Of a DNA stretch of 64,000 nucleotides, positions 26,842-35,937 are shown piece after piece. Position 1 is the first letter of the stretch, and each line of letters starts with the position of its first letter. The position numbers were made by a program, and so were the translations under genes. Under the pieces are notes generated by a model. It searched no databases. It was not told the origin of the DNA and worked only from the letters and a program-made list of their open reading frames with translations. The stretch comes from Myxococcota bacterium (GTDB taxonomy: Bacteria; Myxococcota_A; UBA9160; SMWR01): assembly GCA_022447545.1 (NCBI GenBank), contig JAKVBI010000001.1, positions 146,486 through 210,485 on the forward strand. The letters are read 5' to 3'.

Positions 26842-28545
26842 ATGGCCGTTGCGAAACGTGCAGCCGCACGTCGGGGAAAATCCGCAAAGAAGAAGGCGAC
26901 TCGAGCCCCCAAGGGTAAGTCGCCTCGAAAATCGTCCAAGAAGAAGCGGGCGGTCGCCAAGAAGAAGAGCGAACCGGCTCGAGCCAAGAAGACCGCCAGC
27001 GAGATGGCCCACGCCCAGCGTGACATCTCGGTATCGGAATTCTTTGCCAAGAATCGGCATCTGCTGGGCTTCGACAATCCCAGCAAAGCCCTCCTCACCA
27101 CCGTGAAGGAGGGCGTCGACAACTCTCTCGATGCCTGTGAAGAAGCGGGCATCCTGCCCAACGTTCGCGTCGAGATCCAACAGGTCTCCGAGACGCGGTT
27201 CATCGTCGCCATCGAAGACAATGGCCCCGGGGTGGTGAAGAGCCAGGTCCCCAAGATTTTCGGAAGCCTGCTCTACGGCTCCAAGTTCCATCGCCTACGC
27301 CAAAGCCGCGGCCAGCAGGGAATCGGCATCAGCGCGGCAGGAATGTACGGGCTGCTCACCACGGGCAAGCCCATCTGCGTGACGACGCGTACCGGGAAAA
27401 AGAAGGACGCTCACCGCGTCGAGTTGGTGATGGACACCAAGCGCAACGAGCCCCGAATCAAACGCGAGGGCGTGGTCAAGTGGCCCTCCCCCCACGGGAC
27501 GCGCGTAGAAATCGAACTGGAAGGCTCGTACCGCGGAGGCCAGCACTCGGTCGACGCCTACATTCGCCAGATCTCGCTCGCCAACCCGCACGCCGAAATC
27601 ACCTTCGTGCCGCCCAAGGCCGAGGAGTTCGGAGCCGAGCACGTCTTCCCGCGTGTCACCAAGGAAATTCCGCCCGAGACGGCCGAGATCAAACCCCACC
27701 CCTACGGCGTTGAGTTGGGCGTCCTCATGCAGATGTTCCGGGACACCAAGGCCCGCAACCTACGCGCGTGCCTGAACGGAGATTTCAGCCGCGTCTCGCC
27801 ACGCCTGGCTACAGAAATCTGCGAGACGGGCGGTGTGGCCACTTCAAGGCGGCCCAGTGAGATCGGTCGCGACGAGGCCGACCGAATCCACAAAGCCATT
27901 CAAGCCACCAAGATCATGTCGCCGCCAACAGATTGCATCGCACCCATCGGCGAGGATCTCATCGGAAAGGCCCTGCGCGCGGAGATCGATGCCGACTTCT
28001 ACGCCACGGTGACACGCCGAGCCACCGTCTATCGGGGAAATCCATTCCTGATCGAATGCGGCCTCGCCTACGGCGGGAAGATGCCGGCAGAAGACACGAT
28101 CACCCTCTACCGCTATGCGAACCGAGTGCCTCTCCAATACCAACAGGGTGCGTGCGCGGTCACCAAGGGCGTAATCAATACGGACTGGAAGTCCTATCAA
28201 TTGCAACAACCTCGCGGCAGCTTGCCCGTAGGTCCCGCTTTGGTCCTGGTCCACATCGCGAGTGTCTGGGTGCCCTTCACTTCCGAGAGCAAAGAGGCGA
28301 TCGCCCATTACCCGGAAATCATCAAGGAAATCAGGCTCGCACTCCAGGAATGTGGCCGTCGGGTGGCGACCCACATCCGCAAGCGAAAACGCGAAGCCGA
28401 CGAGGCCAAGAAGCGAGCCTACATCGAGAGCTACATCCCGCAGGTCGCCGTGGGCCTCCAGCAAATTCTCGAATTGTCAGATGGACAGACCTCGAAGGTG
28501 GTGAAAAACCTGACGAACGTGCTCGAAAAGAGCAGGAAGATGTAA
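26842..28545 (+). CDS. top6B: DNA topoisomerase VI subunit B with lysine-rich N-terminal tail
   Basis: ATPase subunit of the type IIB topoisomerase, which passes one DNA duplex through another. The 567 residues have a GHKL ATPase domain: EGVDNSLDA with Mg-binding Asn94, EDNGPGV (about 125-131) and RGQQGIGIS (about 156-164). A helix-two-turn-helix and transducer domain follow, with the conserved Lys in a typical stretch near [12 protein letters not shown]. Residues 1-52 are an added Lys/Ala/Arg/Ser-rich tail resembling histone H1. I chose ATG at 26842; an earlier start would only lengthen the tail region. The stop is two bases before the start of subunit A, so they are an operon. Topoisomerase VI is mainly archaeal and plant, and sporadic in bacteria. 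Confidence 0.92.
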   Translation: MAVAKRAAARRGKSAKKKATRAPKGKSPRKSSKKKRAVAKKKSEPARAKKTASEMAHAQRDISVSEFFAKNRHLLGFDNPSKALLTTVKEGVDNSLDACEEAGILPNVRVEIQQVSETRFIVAIEDNGPGVVKSQVPKIFGSLLYGSKFHRLRQSRGQQGIGISAAGMYGLLTTGKPICVTTRTGKKKDAHRVELVMDTKRNEPRIKREGVVKWPSPHGTRVEIELEGSYRGGQHSVDAYIRQISLANPHAEITFVPPKAEEFGAEHVFPRVTKEIPPETAEIKPHPYGVELGVLMQMFRDTKARNLRACLNGDFSRVSPRLATEICETGGVATSRRPSEIGRDEADRIHKAIQATKIMSPPTDCIAPIGEDLIGKALRAEIDADFYATVTRRATVYRGNPFLIECGLAYGGKMPAEDTITLYRYANRVPLQYQQGACAVTKGVINTDWKSYQLQQPRGSLPVGPALVLVHIASVWVPFTSESKEAIAHYPEIIKEIRLALQECGRRVATHIRKRKREADEAKKRAYIESYIPQVAVGLQQILELSDGQTSKVVKNLTNVLEKSRKM

Positions 28546-28547
28546 CG

Positions 28548-29852
28548 ATGGCCGCGAGAAAGAAGACCCCCAAGCGAAAGACCGCAGCCAAGAAGGCCCC
28601 CGCTCGGAAAACCGCCCGCACCAAGGCCGCCTCATCGCGCAAGACAACCCGCCAAAAGGCCTCGAAGAAGAAGGCCGGTGCGAAGAAAACAGCAACCAAG
28701 AAAGCTCGGGGCGGGAAGAAGACCAACCCGTCGGCGTTGGCCAAGAAGAACGAGAAACTCGACACCCTGACCGTCGACCTGATCCGCGAGTCCGCGACGG
28801 ATGTCTACACTCACATCCAAAAGAAGCGAAAGCCGGACCTCTCCTTTCCGATCCGCTCGCTCAAAAATGTCTCCTACTCGTCCAAGCGTGGATATTTCGA
28901 GATCGGGAAACAGCGCAAGGTGCGAACCCTCACGGTCAACACCGTCAAGAGCTTCGCCCAGACGCTGCGCATGATGGGGCTGTCCAAAGAGTTGGTGGAA
29001 ACCAACGACTTCGCGACCAAGCGAGACGCCTACTACCAGAGCAAGAACTGGGAAGAGGCCCGATTCGAGGAGCAGACCGAGTCGGATGCCGTCATGGACG
29101 ACATCGAGGCCATGTTCTCCATGCGCGGCTTGTCCAGGGAACAACTGCGTTTCGTTCCCGACGAACACGGTGGCGCCGTCGCAGGCAACCTCATCGTACT
29201 CGACCCGGACCGCGACACGGGGGTCGTCGAGCGGATCGATTGCACCCGTTTCGGCTCCGGCGCCTACTCGATCCCATCGAACGTCGAGCAACTTTCCTTC
29301 GAAACCAACGCAAAGTTCATCCTCGCCATCGAGACCGGGGGCGTCTTCCAACGTCTGCAGAGCCACAAGTTCTGGCAGACGTCGCGCTGCATCCTCGTAT
29401 CGATGGCGGGTGTGCCGACTCGCGCAACGCGCCGGTTCATCCGCAAGCTCTCCGACGAGGCCCGCATCCCGGTGTACGCCTTCGTGGACTGCGACCCCTA
29501 CGGGATTTCGAACATCTACCGAACGCTGAAGGTGGGCTCGGGCAACGCAGCCCACCTCTCACAGTTCTTTTGTGTCCCCCAGGCGCGATTCCTGGGCGTC
29601 ACCCCTCAGGACATCATCGATTACGAACTCCCCACCCATCCGCTCCACGACGCAGACATCAAGCGTGCCAAGGACGCCCTGAAGAACGATCCCTTCTTCA
29701 AGACCCACAAGCCCTGGCAGAAGGCCATCGAGCAACAACTCGCCATGGGAGTACGCGCCGAGCAGCAGTCGCTGGCCAAGTGGGGCCTCAACTACGTGAT
29801 CGAGGAGTACCTCCCCAACAAGCTGGCCCGGGTCCAGGACTTCCTACCCTGA
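28548..29852 (+). CDS. top6A: DNA topoisomerase VI subunit A (Spo11-like) with lysine-rich N-terminal tail
   Basis: DNA-cleaving subunit. The 434 residues contain a winged-helix CAP domain with the catalytic Tyr163 in KRDAYYQSK, aligned to the RDIFY motif of Spo11, and a Toprim domain with Glu262 (AIETGGVF) and Asp314/Asp316 (FVDCDPYGI) for Mg2+. The C-terminus (KPWQKAIEQQ, VIEEYLPNKL) is typical of the family. Residues 1-68 form a very Lys/Ala/Arg/Thr-rich tail with repeated KKA, KKT and RKT units, much like histone H1 C-terminal tails. ATG at 28548 follows the subunit B stop after two bases. With subunit B it should form an A2B2 enzyme. Confidence 0.92.
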   Translation: MAARKKTPKRKTAAKKAPARKTARTKAASSRKTTRQKASKKKAGAKKTATKKARGGKKTNPSALAKKNEKLDTLTVDLIRESATDVYTHIQKKRKPDLSFPIRSLKNVSYSSKRGYFEIGKQRKVRTLTVNTVKSFAQTLRMMGLSKELVETNDFATKRDAYYQSKNWEEARFEEQTESDAVMDDIEAMFSMRGLSREQLRFVPDEHGGAVAGNLIVLDPDRDTGVVERIDCTRFGSGAYSIPSNVEQLSFETNAKFILAIETGGVFQRLQSHKFWQTSRCILVSMAGVPTRATRRFIRKLSDEARIPVYAFVDCDPYGISNIYRTLKVGSGNAAHLSQFFCVPQARFLGVTPQDIIDYELPTHPLHDADIKRAKDALKNDPFFKTHKPWQKAIEQQLAMGVRAEQQSLAKWGLNYVIEEYLPNKLARVQDFLP

Positions 29853-29891
29853 ATTCCTGACCCCAGGGAGAAGGCCCGACGTGCCGAACCC

Positions 29892-32153
29892 TCAGCCCTG
29901 CGGGTCCAGCGCCTCGAGAACACGCGGCGGCGACAGGGGCAACTCGGTCATGCGCACGCCAGTCGCCGCCCGCATCGCGTTGGCCACAGTCGCCAGAGGC
30001 GGCACGATGGGAATCTCTCCCACACCACGTGCCCCGTAGGGATGCGCTGGATTGGCGACCTCGACGATCGCAGTCTCGATCATGGGGAGATCCGAGGCGA
30101 CGGGCATCCGATAGTCGAGGAAGCCCGGATTCTCCATGGTGCCCTCTGCGTCGTACAGGTATTCCTCATTGAGCGCCCAACCGATGCCCTGAGAAGCACC
30201 TCCCTGCATTTGCCCTTCGACAAAGCTCGGGTGAACGGCCTTCCCCACATCCTGGACCACGGTGTATCGCACCACCGTGGAGCGACCGGTTTCGGGATCG
30301 ACTTCGATATCACAGATGTGGGTCCCAAAGGTGGGAGCCACGGCGGGAGGGACAATGGAGGCACTACCCGTGATCGGCCCTCCGGTTGCACCGGTCTGGG
30401 AGGCCAATTCCTGGATCGTGAGCGGCTCGTTCCTCGCAGCTCCGTTGCGTGGCACCGCGCGACCCTCTTCCCAGGACACGTCGTCCACCTCGACGCCCCA
30501 GATCACCGCAGCACGGCTTCGCAGTTCCTCGACGATCTGAGCACATGCCTCGATGATGGCTCCGCCCGTCACTACGGTGGTCCGGCTTCCGCCCGTGAGA
30601 TCCGTGAACCCCACGCTGTCAGTATCGAGCACCAGGGGACGAACCTGGTCGTATTCGACACCCAGCTCCTCACAGGTGATCAAGGCCATGCTCGCGCGCC
30701 ATCCTCCGATGTCAGGGTTGCCGGTGGCCACCACCACACTGCCATCGGGATGGAGGCTCACATTGGCGCTCGACTGCATGCCCGCATTGAACCAGTACCC
30801 ACTGGCGACACCACGCCCCTGGTTGGGCCCGAGTTCCGCCTGGTAGTGGGGATGGCTCCGCGCCTCCTCGAGGGTCTCCTTGAATCCGATCCGCGGATAG
30901 GCGGGGCCGACCGGAGTGGGATCCCCCTCTTCCACTGCATTCAACAAACGCAGCTCAATGGGATCCATCCCGAGTTCCAGGGCCAGCTCATCCACCAGCG
31001 ATTCGGTCCCGAAGGCGCCCATCGGTGCCCCAGGCGCCCGGTAGGCGGCCACTTTCGGCTTATTGAGCACCACATCGTGCGCTTCGATGAAGGTGTGGGG
31101 AATCTTGTAGGGGCCGAAAGCCGTCATGGCCGCGGCGCCGGCCGGTGAACCAGAGAACGCGCCGGCCTCCATGGCCACCGAGGCCCAGGCGGCCGTGATG
31201 CGGCCGTCGCGCTTGGCCCCGAGTTTGAAGTGCATCCGACTGCCCGAAGTGGGACCGGTGGTGCGGAACACTTCCTCTCGAGACATCACCATCTTGACCG
31301 GGCGCTGGGCCTTGCGAGACAGCACCACCGCCAGGGGCTCCATGTAGACCGTGGTCTTGCCCCCAAATCCCCCACCGATCTCGCTGGGAATCACCTTGAC
31401 CTTGGACGCCTCGACTCCCGCAACCGCAGCGGTGAGTTCTCGTACGAGAAAACCGCCCTGGGTGCAGCACCAGACCATGACCTGTTCGTCCTCGCCCACG
31501 CGCGCCACGCAGGCGTGGGGCTCGATGTAGCCCTGGTGAACCATGGGGGTCGCGAATTTGCGCTCGACCACGATGTCCGCTTCCGCGAAGCCCGCTTCTA
31601 CATCCCCACGTGAGAACTCGATCCGCGAGGCGATGTTGGTGGGGCCATCGGGAAGATCCCCGGGCATGCCACCCGTGCGCATGTCCTCATGCAGGATGGG
31701 TGCACCGGCCGCCATGGCCTCCTCGATTTCGAGAACCGCGTCCAGGGGCTCATAGACGACTTCGATCAATTCAGCGGCACGGCGAGCGGATTCGAGCCGG
31801 GTCGCCGCCACTGCAGCCACGGGTTGACCGTGATAGAGAGCTTTCTCCCTGGCCATGCAGTTGCGCGACAAATCCCGGAAGCTCACGTGGGACTCGGGAC
31901 CGCCGGTGGCCGTGGTCGGCAGGTCAGGCAAATCCTCGGCGGTGATCACGGCCTTCACTCCCGGGAGAGCCAGGGCCGCCGTGGTGTCGATGGAGACGAT
32001 CCGCGCGTGAGCGTGGGGACTGCGCAAGACCACGCCTTGCAACATTCCGGGCAGGTTGAAATCCGCTCCGTAGTTGGCACGGCCCGTCACCTTGTCGACG
32101 CCATCCGGTCGAATCGGCCGCGTCCCAACGAAATTGAACTTCCGATCATCCAT
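29892..32153 (-). CDS. Xanthine dehydrogenase family molybdopterin-binding subunit
   Basis: Large subunit of a molybdenum hydroxylase, which inserts water oxygen into aromatic or aldehyde carbon. The 753 residues contain the N-terminal a/b hammerhead domain (DKVTGRANYGADF), the cofactor segments GGGFGGK and AYRAPGAPMGAFGTE, and the base GARGVGE near the C-terminus with the active-site Glu. It normally needs partner [2Fe-2S] and FAD subunits; none is adjacent on either side. The fold matches xanthine dehydrogenase, nicotinate dehydrogenase and 4-hydroxybenzoyl-CoA reductase alike, so the substrate is unassigned. ATG at 32153 precedes the conserved start. Confidence 0.88.
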   Translation of the reverse strand: MDDRKFNFVGTRPIRPDGVDKVTGRANYGADFNLPGMLQGVVLRSPHAHARIVSIDTTAALALPGVKAVITAEDLPDLPTTATGGPESHVSFRDLSRNCMAREKALYHGQPVAAVAATRLESARRAAELIEVVYEPLDAVLEIEEAMAAGAPILHEDMRTGGMPGDLPDGPTNIASRIEFSRGDVEAGFAEADIVVERKFATPMVHQGYIEPHACVARVGEDEQVMVWCCTQGGFLVRELTAAVAGVEASKVKVIPSEIGGGFGGKTTVYMEPLAVVLSRKAQRPVKMVMSREEVFRTTGPTSGSRMHFKLGAKRDGRITAAWASVAMEAGAFSGSPAGAAAMTAFGPYKIPHTFIEAHDVVLNKPKVAAYRAPGAPMGAFGTESLVDELALELGMDPIELRLLNAVEEGDPTPVGPAYPRIGFKETLEEARSHPHYQAELGPNQGRGVASGYWFNAGMQSSANVSLHPDGSVVVATGNPDIGGWRASMALITCEELGVEYDQVRPLVLDTDSVGFTDLTGGSRTTVVTGGAIIEACAQIVEELRSRAAVIWGVEVDDVSWEEGRAVPRNGAARNEPLTIQELASQTGATGGPITGSASIVPPAVAPTFGTHICDIEVDPETGRSTVVRYTVVQDVGKAVHPSFVEGQMQGGASQGIGWALNEEYLYDAEGTMENPGFLDYRMPVASDLPMIETAIVEVANPAHPYGARGVGEIPIVPPLATVANAMRAATGVRMTELPLSPPRVLEALDPQG

Positions 32154-32364
32154 TTCGAAACCCCGGTGTGATTCAGTTCGAGGGTATCACCGGAATGGGG
32201 TCCGGGTCAGCAGCCCCCCGGAGGTGACCGGGAGCCAGGAGAACCCTGTCACCTCCCCCGCGGGTGTTATCCTGTGAACACAGGCGGGCCCATGGGTTGG
32301 ACTGTGACCCTGGGGTCGACGGTCGAAGTGGGATGACGCGCCACGACGCGCCCGGAGGGAACCG

Positions 32365-33237
32365 ATGAAGGGCATCATCCTCGCAGGTGGATCGGGGACC
32401 CGACTCCACCCGATCACACGAGGCGTCAGCAAGCAGCTCCTCCCCATCTACGACAAGCCGATGGTCTACTACCCCATCTCCACGCTGATGCTGGCGGGAA
32501 TTCGGGAATTGTTGCTGATCTCCACCCCCGAGGATCTCCCCTCCTACCAGCGGCTTCTCGGTGATGGGGGGGATCTCGGCATCGAGATTCAATACGCCGA
32601 GCAGCCCCGCCCGGAAGGGCTCGCCCAGGCCTTCCTCATCGGCCGCGATTTCGTGGGCAACGATCGGGTTGCGCTCGCCCTGGGCGACAACGTCTTCTAT
32701 GGCCAGGGGCTGGGAGGCGTCCTCGAACAGGCGCGCAACCGCGAAGCCGGCGCCACGGTATTCGGCTACTGGGTCCGGGACCCCGAGCGCTACGGCGTGG
32801 TGGAGTTCGAAAAGGACGGCACGGTCAAGGGCATCGAGGAGAAACCCGAGCACCCGCGCTCCAGCTACGCGGTGGTGGGACTCTACTTCTACGACAATCG
32901 CGTGGTCGAGATTGCCGACAACCTGGCACCGTCGCCCCGGGGTGAGTTGGAGATCACCGACGTGAACCGGAACTACCTCGAGCGTGGAGACCTCCACGTC
33001 GAACTCCTCGGCCGCGGCATCGCCTGGCTCGACACGGGCACCCACGAGTCCCTGCTGCAAGCTTCGAACTTCGTCGAGACCATCGAAGCACGTCAGGGCC
33101 TGAAGATCGCCTGCCTGGAAGAGATCGCCTACCGGCGGGGCTTCATCGATCGAGAACAACTCGCCCGGCTGGGGGCTGCCCTGGGCAAGACCCAATACGG
33201 CGAGTACCTGCTCATGCTGGCCGAAGAGGATTCCTGA
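32365..33237 (+). CDS. rfbA: Glucose-1-phosphate thymidylyltransferase (RfbA/RmlA)
   Basis: First step of dTDP-L-rhamnose synthesis: Glc-1-P plus dTTP gives dTDP-glucose. The 290 residues carry the nucleotide-binding signature [16 protein letters not shown] at the start, then [26 protein letters not shown] (metal-binding Asp) and [11 protein letters not shown]. The length is normal. ATG at 32365 follows GGAGGG at good spacing. The rfbC gene follows after one base, but the rfbB dehydratase and rfbD reductase genes are not in the window. Confidence 0.96.
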   Translation: MKGIILAGGSGTRLHPITRGVSKQLLPIYDKPMVYYPISTLMLAGIRELLLISTPEDLPSYQRLLGDGGDLGIEIQYAEQPRPEGLAQAFLIGRDFVGNDRVALALGDNVFYGQGLGGVLEQARNREAGATVFGYWVRDPERYGVVEFEKDGTVKGIEEKPEHPRSSYAVVGLYFYDNRVVEIADNLAPSPRGELEITDVNRNYLERGDLHVELLGRGIAWLDTGTHESLLQASNFVETIEARQGLKIACLEEIAYRRGFIDREQLARLGAALGKTQYGEYLLMLAEEDS

Positions 33238-33238
33238 G

Positions 33239-33793
33239 TTGCAGTTCATCGAAACGCCCATCCCCGGAGTGATCGTGGTGGAGCCACAGGTACACGGCGA
33301 CGAGCGGGGGTTCTTTCTGGAGACCTATCACGCCGAGCGGTTCGCAGCAGCCGGGATCGCGCTGCCTTTCGTGCAGGACAATCACTCGCTGTCATCCCAG
33401 GGCATCTTGCGGGGCCTCCACGGCCAGTCCCCCCACCCACAGGGCAAGCTGGTCCGCGCCATCGAGGGCGAGATCTACGACGTGGCCGCCGACGTCCGCC
33501 GGGGCTCCCCGACCTACGGCCAGTTCTTCGCAATCCACTTGTCGGCGGCGAACAAGAAACAGCTCTACGTACCTCCGGGGCTCGTCCACGGCTTCAGCGT
33601 CGTTAGCGACAGCGCACAGGTCGAGTACAAGTGCACCGACCTCTACCACCCCGACGCCGAGTTCAGCGTGCGCTGGGACGATCCCGAACTCGCCATCCCC
33701 TGGCCCGTGGAAACCCCGGTGCTGTCGGACAAAGACCGGAACGCGCCGTTACTGCGCGACGTCCAGGATCGATTGATCGACTTCGAGGATTGA
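33239..33793 (+). CDS. rfbC: dTDP-4-dehydrorhamnose 3,5-epimerase (RfbC/RmlC)
   Basis: Epimerises the 4-keto sugar at C3 and C5 before its reduction to dTDP-L-rhamnose. The 184 residues have the cupin fold. The signature DNHSLSSQGILRGLHGQ includes the catalytic His; the usual Tyr of RGLHYQ is Gly here. The Tyr of VEYKCTDLYHP is in place, as are the VPPGLVHGF and AIPWP motifs. The start is TTG one base after the rfbA stop. The 3' end overlaps the convergent apbE gene by 45 bases. Confidence 0.94.
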   Translation: MQFIETPIPGVIVVEPQVHGDERGFFLETYHAERFAAAGIALPFVQDNHSLSSQGILRGLHGQSPHPQGKLVRAIEGEIYDVAADVRRGSPTYGQFFAIHLSAANKKQLYVPPGLVHGFSVVSDSAQVEYKCTDLYHPDAEFSVRWDDPELAIPWPVETPVLSDKDRNAPLLRDVQDRLIDFED

Positions 33794-34831
33794 TCGGCCA
33801 CGGCTCTCCCGCTGGGCGGGAGCCAGTCGTTCGAAGGACACCCGCTCCCTCCAGCCGGCGGTGGTCCGCACCTCGCCCCTGCCCGTCTCCACCAGGCCCT
33901 CGCAGTCCGGGAGGGCCTCGACGAGGTCGAGGCCCTCCTCCTCGCCTCCAATCAGCAGGGCCGTGCTGAGCGCCTCGGCAAGAGCCGCATCGGGCGCCAC
34001 CACCACGGCCAGGCGGTGCTCGGTGAGAGGCCAGCCTGTACGTGGGTCCAGCACGTGCCCATACGACACGCCTCCGATCTCGACGAATTGGCCGAGACTG
34101 CCCGACACCGAGAGCGCCTGGTCCCGCAAAAGGATCAGACCGATGGGACCCGTGGCGCCGCGCACCAGCAGCGTCCAGCCCGCTTCCCCGGGTGGCGCTC
34201 CGATCGCCCAGGTGCTGCTCTGGCCGAAACTCAGCAGCGCCGCGTGGACCCCCGCCTCAGCCAGCAGGGGCCGTAGCTCATCGAGCGCGTACCCCTTGGC
34301 GATGCCACCGAGGTTCACTGAAACCCCAGGCTCCAGAAACTCCACGTCCCCGTCGTCGCCCACCCGCACCCGATCCGACCCGACCTTTGAACGGGCCGAC
34401 GCGAGCGCGTCGGCGCTGGGTGGCTGGCCACTGTCTGCGGCCCCCACCCAGAGTTCCACCAGAGGTCCCACCGTGACGTCGAAGGCTCCGCCCGTGAGCT
34501 GCGAATGGCTCAAGGCCCGTGCGAGAAGATCTGCCAGCCGCGGGTCCACGCGCTTCGGATCCAGGCCTGCGCTGCGGTTGAGTCGGCTGATCTGACTGTC
34601 GGGCTGGTAGCGGCTCACCAGGCCTTCGAGCTCTTGGACGCGCTCGAAGGCGCGATCCAGGATCTCACGAGCTTCCCGCGGAGAAGCACCCGCCGGGGGC
34701 ACGATGGACATCTCGAGCACGGTGCCCATGGCCAGCCGTCCATCGCTGACGAGGTCCGGAGGTGGGGGGGGCGACGCGCAGGCCAGCACCAGTATCACCA
34801 CCAGGGCCGGAGCGATGGCGACAGGCCTCAA
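33749..34831 (-). CDS. apbE: FAD:protein FMN transferase (ApbE), lipoprotein form
   Basis: Attaches FMN through a phosphoester bond to Thr/Ser of exported flavoproteins. The 360 residues begin with a lipoprotein signal (ALVVILVLACASP). The family motifs follow: GTVLEMSI, GGAFDVTVGPL, the Gly-rich SVNLGGIAKGYALD and YGHVLDPRTGWPL. The start is TTG at 34831, overlapping the stop of the membrane-protein gene (TTGA), so it is translationally coupled. It is the last gene of the porin operon, and the FMN-binding protein two genes upstream is its probable substrate. The C-terminal part overlaps rfbC. Confidence 0.92.
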   Translation of the reverse strand: MRPVAIAPALVVILVLACASPPPPPDLVSDGRLAMGTVLEMSIVPPAGASPREAREILDRAFERVQELEGLVSRYQPDSQISRLNRSAGLDPKRVDPRLADLLARALSHSQLTGGAFDVTVGPLVELWVGAADSGQPPSADALASARSKVGSDRVRVGDDGDVEFLEPGVSVNLGGIAKGYALDELRPLLAEAGVHAALLSFGQSSTWAIGAPPGEAGWTLLVRGATGPIGLILLRDQALSVSGSLGQFVEIGGVSYGHVLDPRTGWPLTEHRLAVVVAPDAALAEALSTALLIGGEEEGLDLVEALPDCEGLVETGRGEVRTTAGWRERVSFERLAPAQRESRGRSILEVDQSILDVAQ

Positions 34832-35346
34832 GAATTCGGCGACCTCGCCGTCCCGCCCGCGTAGTTGCGTTGGCTGCCCGTGAACACCGCCCACAGCGAC
34901 AAGCCCACCAGGGCAGCCAAACTCCCCTGCAACAACAAGAAGCCGGCGATCTTCGCGTAGGCAAATGCCGGATGACCGAAACGCACCAACCAACCCGCGC
35001 CCTCGTCGAGAATCGCCGAGAAGAAGGGCACCACCACCAGCCAGGCCTTCACGGAGTTGCGCAGGGGGATGAAGAGCACCAGGTGGGTGAGCACCAGTAG
35101 CAACATCCCCATGGCGAACAAGTGAAAGTGGGAGACTTCGAGCAGTCCCTGATAGCTGCGTGGCGAGAGGAAGCGCTCCTCGGAGCCCAGGTAGTACTCC
35201 ACCACCGACTGGTAGGTGAGGCTCATCTTCGCGAAATACAGCAGAGCGTTCGTCACCCACAGGCCGCACACGTAGAGGGCGTAGAGGACCACGATGGTCT
35301 GCAGAAGGCGGTTGCGGTTCCACTCTCCGGTGATCACGAAGCGCAC
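34828..35346 (-). CDS. Four-helix membrane protein with intramembrane histidines, unknown function
   Basis: 172 residues with four predicted membrane segments (about 13-37, 73-94, 101-114, 133-156). Helix 2 contains His73, His75 and His88 (SHFHLFAMGM through THLVLF), spaced as heme ligands could be; His125 precedes helix 4. I recognise no named family. Its position between an FMN-binding protein and ApbE suggests the membrane electron carrier or quinol oxidase of the module; this is inference. The start follows the upstream stop after three bases and its own stop overlaps apbE. Confidence 0.78.
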   Translation of the reverse strand: MRFVITGEWNRNRLLQTIVVLYALYVCGLWVTNALLYFAKMSLTYQSVVEYYLGSEERFLSPRSYQGLLEVSHFHLFAMGMLLLVLTHLVLFIPLRNSVKAWLVVVPFFSAILDEGAGWLVRFGHPAFAYAKIAGFLLLQGSLAALVGLSLWAVFTGSQRNYAGGTARSPNS

Positions 35347-35349
35347 AGC

Positions 35350-35937
35350 TCAGTCCCCGTCCTTGATCAAGACCTCGTACAGGGCAAGCACCCGTCGCAC
35401 CCCCCCGGCGGTGGCGTGCGTCGTGAGCGTCGACCCGACGACGGCGTGAATGTCCCTCCCCACCCTGAGTACCGAAGAGCGGGTCGAATTATCGAACTGA
35501 AGATACCAGCGGTCGATGGGGAGATAGTCGAGCGGCTCGTGAAATGCCAGCACGCGAACGGACCTCACCGTACCCTCGGGGCTCAGCACCACCAGCAGCG
35601 CCTCGGCGAGGGTGCGGACCATGTGGAGATCCACCACCGCGTAGCCCAGGAGGGTGCCCTCGCGGCGGGCGGTGAACACCCGCACGATGCGCTTTTCCAC
35701 CCGTTCCTCGGCGAGCGCCTCGACGCGCTCCACCTGCTCCTCGGTCAAGACATAGGTCGAGGATTCGATTTCGGCCCCAACGCCAAAGGCCTCCGCCACC
35801 GCGTCCAAGCGGGCAGCGAAGACCTTGGCGTGGGCAGGGGTGGCGGCCCCCGCCCACGCGATCAGGGCCAGAAGTATCCCTCCGACCCAGCTGGAACTGA
35901 GCCTAGAAGACAAAGCCGATGCCGACGTTGAACTCAT
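35350..35937 (-). CDS. Exported FMN-binding domain protein
   Basis: 195 residues. The N-terminal signal peptide (ILLALIAWAGAATPAHA) ends near residue 37. The C-terminal half is an FMN_bind-like domain ending VVGSTLTTHAT, which aligns with the SGATxTS flavinylation site of RnfG, NqrC and similar proteins; Thr170 would carry the FMN. The first residue of the motif is changed (Val for Ser). The gene lies in an operon with ApbE, which performs this attachment. ATG at 35937 overlaps the porin 3' end by 35 bases, so it is coupled. It probably carries electrons in the periplasm. Confidence 0.85.
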   Translation of the reverse strand: MSSTSASALSSRLSSSWVGGILLALIAWAGAATPAHAKVFAARLDAVAEAFGVGAEIESSTYVLTEEQVERVEALAEERVEKRIVRVFTARREGTLLGYAVVDLHMVRTLAEALLVVLSPEGTVRSVRVLAFHEPLDYLPIDRWYLQFDNSTRSSVLRVGRDIHAVVGSTLTTHATAGGVRRVLALYEVLIKDGD

